A DNA stretch of 32,134 nucleotides from contig JAGCDO010000034.1 of assembly GCA_017651265.1 (NCBI GenBank), positions 1-32,134 of the forward strand, read 5' to 3'. The stretch comes from Prevotella sp. Its GTDB lineage: Bacteria > Bacteroidota > Bacteroidia > Bacteroidales > Bacteroidaceae. The position numbers and the translations under genes were made by a program. Below, one piece after another: positions 16,725 through 24,124 of this stretch. The number at the start of each line of letters is the position of its first letter. Position 1 is the stretch's first letter. The notes under the pieces were generated by a model. That model saw only the letters and a list, made by a program, of their open reading frames with translations, was not told where the DNA came from and ran no database searches.

Positions 16725-18052
16725 TGACCACACTGACTATCTGTATTATTATTGCTTTCGTGATTGGCTATGCGTGTATAGCCACCGAGAGTATCTTGGA
16801 GATCAACAAGGCTGCTATCGCCTTGCTGATGTGTGTGGTATGCTGGACCTTGTTCATGATGTCGCCTGAGTCGTATATATCAGGCGACAATGTGCTCGCA
16901 CAGGTAAGTGAGAAGATCCAGATGAGTTTAGGTGATACTGCCTCCACCCTGTTCTTCCTGATGGGTGCTATGACCATCGTGGAGATTGTCGACTCGAATG
17001 GTGGTTTCAACTTCGTTCGAGACACCATCAAGACACGCTCCAAGAGGAAACTGATGTGGCGTATTGCCTTCATGACCTTCTTCCTGTCGGCTATCCTCGA
17101 CAACCTCACCACTTCGATTGTGATGATCATGGTGTTGAGGAAACTGGTACAGGAGCGTAAGGAACGGTTGATCTATGCTGCCCTGGTTGTGATTTCCGCC
17201 AACTCGGGTGGTGCTTTCTCGCCCATCGGCGACGTCACCACCATCATGTTGTGGATTAAAGGTGTCATCACTACGCAAGGTGTCATCACCGAGATCTTCA
17301 TCCCGTCGCTTGTATCCATGCTGATTCCTGCTTTTATCCTGCAGTATCAGTTGGAAGGGAAGTTCGACAAGGAACAGAACCTGCCAAAAGCCCAGGTGAG
17401 TGCCTTTACGCATAGACAGCGCGACATCATCTTCTGGTTAGGCGTAGGCGGACTATGCTTTGTGCCTATCTTCCGTTCACTCACCAACCTGCCTCCTTTC
17501 ATGGGAATCCTGCTGGTGCTGGGTGTGCTGTGGACTACCACAGAGTTCTTCCACCGCGGTGTTCATCGTGATGGTGAAGAGGATACCATGGCCAAGCGTG
17601 TAACCGAACTGCTGTCGCGTATCGACCTGTCAACCATCATGTTCTTCCTCGGTATCCTGATGGCCGTGAGCTGTCTGGAACATGTGGGCGTGCTTCACGC
17701 GTTGGGCAGCTGGCTTGATGGCGTAAGCAACGGAAACCACTATCTGGTAACGGGCATCATCGGTGTTCTCTCAAGTATCGTAGATAACGTACCGCTGGTG
17801 GCTGGTGCCATGGGTATGTATCCCGTTGCTCCCATGGGTGATATGGCCGTTGACGGTATCTTCTGGCAGTTGCTGGCCTACTGTGCCGGAGTGGGTGGCT
17901 CGATGTTGATCATCGGTAGCGCCGCTGGCGTGGTGGTTATGGGACTGGAGAAGATCACTTTCGGCTGGTACATGAAAAAGATCACCTGGATTGCTTTTGC
18001 TGGCTATCTCGCCGGTATGTTCACCTATTGGGTGGAGAAACTGATTTTTTAG
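16724..18052 (+). CDS. nhaD: Na+/H+ antiporter NhaD
   Basis: 442-residue inner-membrane sodium/proton antiporter of the ion-transporter superfamily. Many hydrophobic helices are present. Characteristic segments are FLMGAMTIVEIVDSNGGFNF, ILDNLTTSIVMIMVLRKLVQ, and ISANSGGAFSPIGDVTTIML. The second half has SIVDNVPLVAGAMGMYPVAP and GGSMLIIGSAAGVVVMGLEK, the internal-repeat counterpart. The ATG overlaps the preceding stop by one base. Its own stop codon TAG is the first three bases of a GAGAGGT heptamer array shared with the convergent rsmD gene. Confidence 0.95.
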   Translation: MTTLTICIIIAFVIGYACIATESILEINKAAIALLMCVVCWTLFMMSPESYISGDNVLAQVSEKIQMSLGDTASTLFFLMGAMTIVEIVDSNGGFNFVRDTIKTRSKRKLMWRIAFMTFFLSAILDNLTTSIVMIMVLRKLVQERKERLIYAALVVISANSGGAFSPIGDVTTIMLWIKGVITTQGVITEIFIPSLVSMLIPAFILQYQLEGKFDKEQNLPKAQVSAFTHRQRDIIFWLGVGGLCFVPIFRSLTNLPPFMGILLVLGVLWTTTEFFHRGVHRDGEEDTMAKRVTELLSRIDLSTIMFFLGILMAVSCLEHVGVLHALGSWLDGVSNGNHYLVTGIIGVLSSIVDNVPLVAGAMGMYPVAPMGDMAVDGIFWQLLAYCAGVGGSMLIIGSAAGVVVMGLEKITFGWYMKKITWIAFAGYLAGMFTYWVEKLIF

Positions 18053-18105
18053 AGGTGAGAAGTGAGAGGTGAGAGGTTAGAGGTGAGAGGTGAAGATTGA
18101 GAAGT
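18050..18105. repeat. Heptamer array, eight units of GAGAGGT type, overlapping both convergent gene ends
   Basis: Units TAGAGGT, GAGAAGT, GAGAGGT, GAGAGGT, TAGAGGT, GAGAGGT, GAAGATT, GAGAAGT. The first unit contributes the nhaD stop. The rsmD stop (18077-18079) and its last nine or so codons also lie inside the array. Confidence 0.9.
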
Positions 18106-18616
18106 TTACGCTTCCGTAGCTGCGATGCTCTGCAAAGTGCGGATGCTGTGAGAAATCATAATTCTTACCATGCTCAAGGACGAATACACCATCGTCTTTG
18201 AGCATGTTTTTTTCGAAGATCATGTCGGGAATGTCTGCCAACTCTTTGAGGGCATAGGGCGGATCGGCGAAGATAAAGTCGAACTGCTGACGACAACTCT
18301 TCACAAAGCGGAACACATCCCCACGAATAGCGATACACTGATCTGTATCCAGCTTCTTCAAGCACTGCTTGATGAACGCATGATGATCACGGTCGGCCTC
18401 CACACTGATTACCTGACTGCAGCCCCTCGACAGCAGTTCCAAAGAGATACTGCCCGTGCCTGAGAACAGATCCAACGCTACGGCATCTTCAAAATCCAGA
18501 TAGCCGTTCAGCACATTAAAGATGTTCTCCTTGGCAAAATCCGTGGTAGGTCGCGCCTTGAACGAGCGTGGCACCTCGAAATGTCTTCCCTTATATTTTC
18601 CGGTAATTATTCTCAT
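18077..18616 (-). CDS. rsmD: 16S rRNA (guanine(966)-N(2))-methyltransferase RsmD
   Basis: 179-residue SAM-dependent rRNA methyltransferase. It begins MRIITGKYKGRHFEVPRSFK ARPTTDFAKENIFNVLNGYL. The SAM-binding ALDLFSGTGSISLELLSRG lies near residues 47-65, and the N6/N2-methylase catalytic motif FADPPYAL is present. It modifies G966 of 16S rRNA during 30S assembly. The last residues (SIFTSHL) are encoded by the heptamer array, so the natural C-terminus has been rewritten by it, although catalysis should not depend on it. It follows the DUF3822 gene by 41 nt on the same strand and probably shares its promoter. Confidence 0.94.
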   Translation of the reverse strand: MRIITGKYKGRHFEVPRSFKARPTTDFAKENIFNVLNGYLDFEDAVALDLFSGTGSISLELLSRGCSQVISVEADRDHHAFIKQCLKKLDTDQCIAIRGDVFRFVKSCRQQFDFIFADPPYALKELADIPDMIFEKNMLKDDGVFVLEHGKNYDFSQHPHFAEHRSYGSVNFSIFTSHL

Positions 18617-18657
18617 CTTTATATCATTCCCACTCCTCTTGAAAGATTAGGGGTAGC

Positions 18658-19482
18658 CTATCGTCCTTTCACCAACAGTGTCATCAAGTCGTATGGCATT
18701 CCCTTGATAGCTGCCACAGGGGCGCGGTTGAAATCAGCAGTAGGATTGATGACGTAGGCGTTCTGCACAAACCGTCTGATCTCACTGAGGAAGGTCTCCT
18801 TATCAGGAAGATTACCCGCCAGATGCAACTCATCCTTACGCTGGTCTAATCCCAATTGCTGCCATACGGAGAGCAGGAAGAACACCGAATCGCGGGCACT
18901 CGTCACCTCATAGCTGTTGCAGAAGTGGAACCTACTCTGCTGGAACGAGAACACCTCCAGGCGTTTATCGTGGAAATAGCCATACAGTTTCCTGCGCACT
19001 CCCGTAAAGCTACGACGATACAGATGGTTCCATACAGGCTGGGCAACAGGCATGAACCGCACATCCGAGAAATGATCGTCAATCACCAATTTGAGGTCTT
19101 TGTTGATGGGATAGAGAGCTACGGCATTCAACGTGGGTAAGACCGAAGCAAGTACCGTGTCATTCGCATGTCCGGTAATGGCATGATGATAATAGGTATT
19201 GATTCGTTCCTGATCCTGCTCGTAATAATCCTCCAAGGGTATGATGACCACGGGTGTGTCGAGCATCACCTGAGCCCGCGACCACTCTTCCGTCAGCTGC
19301 TCCTCGGTCTTGAAAGCCTCACGCAGGTTGGCAGCGATGCTCACACCGCTTCTCACGGTATAGGGCATATAGACTACCTGGTTCTCAGATTCCTCATCAG
19401 GGAGGGCGAAGGCAAGGGATGCCTGACCGATTCGTATCGTAAGACGGGGACGTCTGCCATGACTATTTACGCTGTTCATCAT
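18658..19482 (-). CDS. DUF3822 family protein
   Basis: 274-residue protein of a Bacteroidetes family (DUF3822) with an actin/ASKHA-like pattern but no proven function. Visible segments are RLTIRIGQASLAFALPDEES, SGVSIAANLREAFKTEEQLT, and TPVVIIPLEDYYEQDQERIN. A late LFLLSVWQQLGLDQRKDELH-like block follows (FFLLSVWQQLGL). It is regularly found upstream of rsmD, as here. The start is ATG 19482 (or 19479). The frame is open far upstream, but that part crosses the divergent promoter and the RecD-like gene. A promoter with -33 TTTG and near-consensus -7 TAACTTCG lies 22 nt upstream. Confidence 0.85.
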   Translation of the reverse strand: MMNSVNSHGRRPRLTIRIGQASLAFALPDEESENQVVYMPYTVRSGVSIAANLREAFKTEEQLTEEWSRAQVMLDTPVVIIPLEDYYEQDQERINTYYHHAITGHANDTVLASVLPTLNAVALYPINKDLKLVIDDHFSDVRFMPVAQPVWNHLYRRSFTGVRRKLYGYFHDKRLEVFSFQQSRFHFCNSYEVTSARDSVFFLLSVWQQLGLDQRKDELHLAGNLPDKETFLSEIRRFVQNAYVINPTADFNRAPVAAIKGMPYDLMTLLVKGR

Positions 19483-19504
19483 TGATCTCGTCTGTTTTGT
19501 CTGC

Positions 19505-19539
19505 GAAGTTACGGAAATCTTTTTATTCTTCAAAGAATT
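19505..19539 (-). promoter_or_regulatory. DUF3822-rsmD promoter
   Basis: Minus strand: -33 TTTG (19532-19535), 19 nt, -7 TAACTTCG (19505-19512; one mismatch to TAnnTTTG). The -33 box is embedded in a small inverted repeat, ATTCTT-CA-AAGAAT (19526-19539). Confidence 0.6.
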
Positions 19540-19573
19540 TGTTGCTTTTTCTCTACGAATTAGACGAAAAATG

Positions 19574-19668
19574 AGTATCTTTGGCTTCGCCGAAAATACT
19601 TTCACTCGACAATAAAAGAAAAAAACTTTTTTTTCTTTGTATTGTACTCGTTTATTCGTATCTTTGCC
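19574..19668 (+). promoter_or_regulatory. RecD-like helicase promoter within a two-hairpin repeated element (copy B)
   Basis: -33 TTTG (19636-19639), 19 nt, -7 TATCTTTG (19659-19666). The element is co-linear with copy A at 8171-8266. An upstream TATCTTTG (19576-19583) opens a small hairpin closed by GCCGAAAATA, then comes TACTTTCACTCG. A longer inverted repeat follows (CAATAAAAGAAAAAAA at 19610-19625 against 19627-19644) whose right arm carries the -33 box. The ATG lies only 5 nt beyond the -7 box, which implies a leaderless or nearly leaderless mRNA. Confidence 0.8.
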
Positions 19669-19671
19669 ACA

Positions 19672-21108
19672 ATGATCACAGAAGCATTGTCTCTCCGCAT
19701 ACGTCAGACCTTCCGTCTGGAGCCTACCCGCGAGCAATCGCAGGCCATCGAGACCTTCTGCCGTTTTATTACCAGCAGGGATGCTCATTCGACGATGATG
19801 ATGCGGGGCTGTGCTGGAACAGGAAAGACTTCCCTGGCAGGTGCTTTTGTTCGAACCCTGTTGCAACTCCAGCAGAAGGTGGTGCTGTTGGCACCGACGG
19901 GAAGGGCCGCGAAGGTGTTCTCGCAGAACAGCGGATACCCTGCATTCACCATCCATCGTAAGATCTACCGTCAGAAAACACTCACCGACTACCAGTCGGG
20001 ATTCAGTCTGAACGACAATATGCACACCGATACGCTGTTCCTTGTGGACGAAGCTTCGATGATTGCCAACAGCGGTCCGGCTGGCGGGGAGGCGTTCTTC
20101 GGTAGCGGGTATCTGTTAGACGATCTGATCCAATATGTGTATAGCGGCAGGAATTGTAGGTTGATGCTCATTGGCGACAAGGCTCAGCTGCCTCCTGTAG
20201 GTGAGGAGGAATCGCCGGCACTGACAAAAGGTATGCTGGAGGAATACGGATTGCAAGTAGCGGTATGCGACCTCAACGAGGTGCTCCGCCAAAGTCAGGA
20301 GAGTGGTATCTTGTTCAATGCAACGATGATCCGGCAGATGATCAATGCCCCGCAGCTGCCTCGCATCCACTTTCATGCCTTCGCCGATATCCAGATGGTT
20401 CCGGGTAATGAACTCGTGGAACAGCTCAACAGTTCTTATTCCAAGGTGGGAATCGATGAGACCATGGTGATTACCCGAAGTAACAAACGGGCAAACATCT
20501 ACAACGAAGGAATCAGGAGAACCATTCTCGACCGTGAAGAGGAGCTGAACACCAACGACCTGCTCATGGTGGTGAAGAACAACTACTATTGGGTGAAACC
20601 TGGAAAGGAGGAAGACGACGGGCAGGAGCTGAGCTTCATCGCCAACGGCGACAGGGTGAAGGTGTTGAAGGTGCGCAACGTGCGGGAACTCTATCAGTTC
20701 CGCTTTGCCGATGTGCTCCTGCAGTTTCCCGACTATCATGATTTCGAGCTGCAGACAACAGTTATCTTGGACAGTCTGACCACCGAGGCGCCTGCTCTCA
20801 CCTCCGAGCAGAACGAGCTGCTGTTCCAAGAGGTGATGGTCGACTACGCTGATATACCCTATAAGCGCGACCGTATCAAGAAGATCAAGGAGGATCCGTA
20901 CTACAATGCCCTACAAATCAAATATGCCTATGCAGTGACCTGCCATAAGGCGCAGGGTGGACAGTGGGCACATGTCTATCTCGACCAAGGGTATATGACT
21001 GATGATATGCTCTCGCCTGATTATATCCATTGGCTCTACACCGCCTTTACCCGTGCCACCGAGAAGCTGTTCCTCGTGAACTGGCCCACCTCCCAAATCG
21101 CCAAATAG
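19672..21108 (+). CDS. RecD-like ATP-dependent DNA helicase (SF1B)
   Basis: 478-residue superfamily 1 helicase of the short RecD-like type common in Bacteroidetes. Walker A is GCAGTGKTS (residues 47-55), with VVLLAPTGRAAKVFSQNSGY downstream as motif Ia. Motif II is LFLVDEASM and motif III is LMLIGDKAQLPPVGEE. The C-terminal UvrD_C_2-like domain contains KYAYAVTCHKAQGGQW and LYTAFTRATEKLFLVNW. It lacks the long N-terminal region of RecD2 and is not accompanied by recB or recC. It probably unwinds DNA 5'-3' in repair. ATG 19672 is chosen because it immediately follows the promoter. rmuC is downstream across four GTTCAAA units. Confidence 0.9.
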   Translation: MITEALSLRIRQTFRLEPTREQSQAIETFCRFITSRDAHSTMMMRGCAGTGKTSLAGAFVRTLLQLQQKVVLLAPTGRAAKVFSQNSGYPAFTIHRKIYRQKTLTDYQSGFSLNDNMHTDTLFLVDEASMIANSGPAGGEAFFGSGYLLDDLIQYVYSGRNCRLMLIGDKAQLPPVGEEESPALTKGMLEEYGLQVAVCDLNEVLRQSQESGILFNATMIRQMINAPQLPRIHFHAFADIQMVPGNELVEQLNSSYSKVGIDETMVITRSNKRANIYNEGIRRTILDREEELNTNDLLMVVKNNYYWVKPGKEEDDGQELSFIANGDRVKVLKVRNVRELYQFRFADVLLQFPDYHDFELQTTVILDSLTTEAPALTSEQNELLFQEVMVDYADIPYKRDRIKKIKEDPYYNALQIKYAYAVTCHKAQGGQWAHVYLDQGYMTDDMLSPDYIHWLYTAFTRATEKLFLVNWPTSQIAK

Positions 21109-21135
21109 TTCAAAGTTCAAAGTTCAAAGTTCAAA
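21108..21135. repeat. Four perfect GTTCAAA heptamers between recD-like gene and rmuC
   Basis: GTTCAAA repeated exactly four times. It starts on the last base of the helicase stop codon and ends 5 nt before the rmuC ATG, so it makes up almost the entire rmuC leader. This is the most uniform array in the window. Read as plus-strand codons it contains no stop; read on the minus strand it carries TGA in every unit. Confidence 0.93.
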
Positions 21136-21140
21136 GATAT

Positions 21141-22595
21141 ATGATCGAATCACTTCTCTTCCTCGTCGGCCTCCTCATCGGAGCCATCGTCCTGTTCTTC
21201 ATCGGACAGCGCAAAGCAGCGCCTATCATCAACGAGAAAAACAAGCTGGCCATGGGACTGGCTGCTAAAACCAGTGAGCTGTCCATGCTCAACCAGCAAT
21301 ACACCGACACCAAGAACCTGCATGAAAAGCAGGTGGCGGAGATGAAAGACCGTCATGAGCAACAAATGACCGAGATCAAGGATCGGCATGAACGACAGAT
21401 TGCAGAGATCAAGGACCAGCATGAGCAGTTCGTCCGTAATATGCAGAAGCAGGCTGAAGAAGACCGTAAGCGGACTGACGAGCAGTTCAACCAGCGTCTG
21501 ACACTGGTGCAGGAGCAGTTGAAGACCGCCACGGAACAGCTGCTGCGGAAACGGTCGGAGGAGCTGGACAAGACGAACCAGTCGCAGATGGGTGCCATCA
21601 TCGCCCCCTTGCGTGCCGTGATGGATGAGATGAAGAAATCGATGGACGACAATAAGGAGTCGTTCACCCGTAACACCTCTGCCCTCAGCGAACAGTTGAA
21701 GAACATGCTCCAGGCCACCTCCTCCTTAGGAGCAGAGGCCGAGAAGCTATCAAGGGCCCTCCAAACCGGTCCTAAGGTGCAGGGCGACTTCGGTGAGATG
21801 AAGCTCAACGACCTGTTGGATAAGTTCGGATTCACCAAAGGATTGGAATACGACGTGCAGTATGTGATGCGGGATGCGAAGGGGAAGGTGATCCGCAATG
21901 ATGATACGAACGACGGTATGCGACCAGATGTGGTGCTGCACTACCCTGATAAGAAAGATGTTATCATTGATGCGAAGGCGTCGCTCACCGCCTTTATCGG
22001 CTATGTGAATGCCCATACGGATGAAGAGAGGAAAGCCTTCCTGGAGGAACACTGCCGAAGCGTGCGCAAACATGTGAATGAGTTGGCCGACAAGCAGTAT
22101 AACAGATATTCGATGGAGGGGAGGGAGACGCTCGACTTTGTCATCATGTTCGTTCCACAGGAGGCGGCCATGCAGTTAGCGGTGTCGGCCGATACAAACC
22201 TGTGGAGCTACGCGTTCGACAAGAAGGTGTTCATCACTGGGGAGCAGAACCTGTTCGCTGTGCTGCGCATGCTACAAATCACTTGGACACAACAACGGCA
22301 GGAAGAGAACCAGGAAAAGGTGTACGGATTGGCCAATACCTTGCTCGACCGTGTAGGCGACTTCATGGAACGTTTCGACGAGATGGGTGATAAGATACAG
22401 AAAGTGCAGAATGCATACAATCATGCTGAGCTGAAACTGAAAGGAAACCAGAGTCTGCTTGTCCCTGCCCGCAAACTCGTTGAGATGGGAGCCAAAGAAA
22501 ACTCAAAACACCCGTTACCTGAGTTAAGAACTGATAGTTCTCTGCCTATAACAGCGGAGAAAGCAACCGAACCAACGACTCCCACAGACGCTTAA
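21141..22595 (+). CDS. rmuC: DNA recombination protein RmuC
   Basis: 484-residue RmuC-family protein. An N-terminal membrane helix (MIESLLFLVGLLIGAIVLFF) is followed by a long coiled coil to about residue 200. The nuclease-like RmuC domain then contains GPKVQGDFGEMKLNDLLDKF, GMRPDVVLHYPDKKDVIIDA with the KASLTAF motif, DFVIMFVPQEAAMQLAV and NLFAVLRMLQITWTQQRQEE. RmuC limits inversions at short repeats in E. coli, which is notable given the repeats here. The coiled coil includes three 11-residue repeats (residues 67-99). ATG 21141 is chosen because it starts the membrane helix. The gene overlaps the convergent cardiolipin synthase gene by 50 nt. Confidence 0.93.
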   Translation: MIESLLFLVGLLIGAIVLFFIGQRKAAPIINEKNKLAMGLAAKTSELSMLNQQYTDTKNLHEKQVAEMKDRHEQQMTEIKDRHERQIAEIKDQHEQFVRNMQKQAEEDRKRTDEQFNQRLTLVQEQLKTATEQLLRKRSEELDKTNQSQMGAIIAPLRAVMDEMKKSMDDNKESFTRNTSALSEQLKNMLQATSSLGAEAEKLSRALQTGPKVQGDFGEMKLNDLLDKFGFTKGLEYDVQYVMRDAKGKVIRNDDTNDGMRPDVVLHYPDKKDVIIDAKASLTAFIGYVNAHTDEERKAFLEEHCRSVRKHVNELADKQYNRYSMEGRETLDFVIMFVPQEAAMQLAVSADTNLWSYAFDKKVFITGEQNLFAVLRMLQITWTQQRQEENQEKVYGLANTLLDRVGDFMERFDEMGDKIQKVQNAYNHAELKLKGNQSLLVPARKLVEMGAKENSKHPLPELRTDSSLPITAEKATEPTTPTDA

Positions 22596-24102
22596 GGAAA
22601 GGACGGTGGTCCAGGTTCTCCACATCATCAAGAAGAACACTGTCCTTCACATCGTTCATATACACCTCCTTCATCCGCAGCGCCATGTCACGGTCGTAGA
22701 TAAACGCGTTGCCCTCGAAATTGTTCTCGAAGCTACGGAAATCCACATTGGACGAGCCCACCGTACACATCGAATCGTCGCTCACCAACAGCTTGGAGTG
22801 GTTGAAACCCTTTTGGTACAGATAGATCTTCACACCGGCACTCACCACCTCATGCACATAGCTCCTGCTCGCCCACTCCACCAGTTTCGCATCGGTCTTG
22901 TAAGGAATCATCACCCTGACGTCAACACCCGTCAGTGCAGCGGTTCGCATGGCTAAGAGTACAGGTTCTGTGGGCAGGAAATAAGGTGTTTCGATATATA
23001 CATATTTCTTGGCTTCCAACAGGATGCGTATATAGCCTTGCATGATATCAGGCCATTCGGATATCGGACTGCTCGTCACAATCTGTACAATACAGTCGCT
23101 GCCCATACTTCCTTGGCTTTCCCCGTAGGCGCCGACCGTTGGTTCCTCCTTCGTCCATTCTCCTTCGTCCTTTGTCCATTCTCCTTCCTCCTTCGTCCTT
23201 CCTCCTTCCTCCAGAATCGGAGGATAATAGCTGTGATCGGAGATCAGCGTACGGTCAACAAAGTACCAGTCAACCAGGAAAGCCCGCTGAATGCCATACA
23301 CGCCGCCGCCCTGGATACGCAGATGGGTATCGCGCCAAAGCACCCTCTTGCTTCCTGCTTCTTGCCTCTTGCTTCTTTTCTTCTTCCCCCTGACATACCT
23401 CGTGGCGATGTTCATCCCACCAATGAACCCGATCTTTCCATCGATCACGCACAGCTTACGGTGGTTACGGTAGTTCACCTTACTGGTAAAGGCAGGGAAT
23501 TTCACCGGCATGAAGCCATGTACCTCAATGCCCGCATCCCTCATCCGTTCAAAGAAAGAGCCCTTCACGTCCCAGCAGCCCACATCATCGTAGATCACCC
23601 GCACCTCCACATGCTCCTTGGCCTTGTCAATCAACGCGTCGGCAATCATGTTTCCCAGCTCGTCGTCGTTGAAGATATACGAGTCGATATGGATATGATG
23701 CTTCGCCTTGGCTATATCCCGTAACAGCGCATGGAAGAACTGATAGCCGTCGGTATAGATGTCTATTTCGTTGTCCTTGAACGGCAAAGCCCAGTTCTGA
23801 CTGGCGAACAGCTTGATTAGCTTCTCGTGTTGCTGCGGCAGCACCAGATTCTTCTGTTCGGCAAACTCCAGCATCGAACGCTTCGTGAGCTGGTCCAGAC
23901 TGTTCTGCGAGATCATCTTCTCCTTCCTGGTGTTCTGTCCGAAGAAGAAATAGAGTATGATACCAACCAGCGGAAGGAATACCAGCACCAGCATCCACGC
24001 CATGGTCTTGGCTGGCTGACGGTTATCCATCAGCACCGTAATCATCGTACCGACAACTGCCAGTACGTAGATAGCGAGGAGTAGCCAATGGATATAGATC
24101 AT
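22546..24102 (-). CDS. cls: Cardiolipin synthase (phospholipase D family) with two repeat-encoded insertions
   Basis: 518-residue membrane enzyme that condenses phosphatidylglycerol to cardiolipin. Two N-terminal transmembrane helices precede two HKD motifs: NHRKLCVIDGKIGFIGGMNI (about residue 217) and FNHSKLLVSDDSMCTVGSSN (about residue 436). Between them are two stretches not expected from other Cls proteins. KKKRSKRQEAGSKRVL (about 240-255) and a Glu/Trp/Lys/Gly-rich stretch (about 297-320, with EGEWTKDEGEWTKEE) are both encoded by heptamer arrays. The catalytic motifs are intact, so the protein is probably functional. It follows dnaG by 22 nt on the same strand. Its 3' end overlaps rmuC by 50 nt. 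Confidence 0.92.
   Translation of the reverse strand: MIYIHWLLLAIYVLAVVGTMITVLMDNRQPAKTMAWMLVLVFLPLVGIILYFFFGQNTRKEKMISQNSLDQLTKRSMLEFAEQKNLVLPQQHEKLIKLFASQNWALPFKDNEIDIYTDGYQFFHALLRDIAKAKHHIHIDSYIFNDDELGNMIADALIDKAKEHVEVRVIYDDVGCWDVKGSFFERMRDAGIEVHGFMPVKFPAFTSKVNYRNHRKLCVIDGKIGFIGGMNIATRYVRGKKKRSKRQEAGSKRVLWRDTHLRIQGGGVYGIQRAFLVDWYFVDRTLISDHSYYPPILEEGGRTKEEGEWTKDEGEWTKEEPTVGAYGESQGSMGSDCIVQIVTSSPISEWPDIMQGYIRILLEAKKYVYIETPYFLPTEPVLLAMRTAALTGVDVRVMIPYKTDAKLVEWASRSYVHEVVSAGVKIYLYQKGFNHSKLLVSDDSMCTVGSSNVDFRSFENNFEGNAFIYDRDMALRMKEVYMNDVKDSVLLDDVENLDHRPFLKRLWESLVRLLSPLL
23145..23214. repeat. Ten-unit CCTCCTT/CGTCCTT heptamer array inside cls
   Basis: Ten consecutive heptamers, e.g. CCTCCTT, CGTCCAT, TCTCCTT, CGTCCTT, TGTCCAT. 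At the 21-bp (three-unit) level it encodes the repeating peptide EGEWTKD on the minus strand. Both strands are free of stops in this family. It is the same family as 14201-14228 and 25531-25565. Confidence 0.92.
23345..23379. repeat. Five-unit GAAGCAA-type heptamer array inside cls
   Basis: Plus-strand units CTCTTGC, TTCCTGC, TTCTTGC, CTCTTGC, TTCTTTT, the inverse of GAAGCAA/GCAAGAG. It encodes SKRQEAGSKR on the minus strand. It is nearly identical to the intergenic arrays at 10923-11068 and 12589-12623. Confidence 0.9.
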
Positions 24103-24124
24103 ATTTGTAAAGAATAAATGCTGT

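Noticed and set aside
19483-20025. Long open upstream extension of the DUF3822 frame on the minus strand
   Set aside because: It runs through the divergent promoter and antisense to the RecD-like helicase; the conserved protein begins at MMNSVNSHGR.
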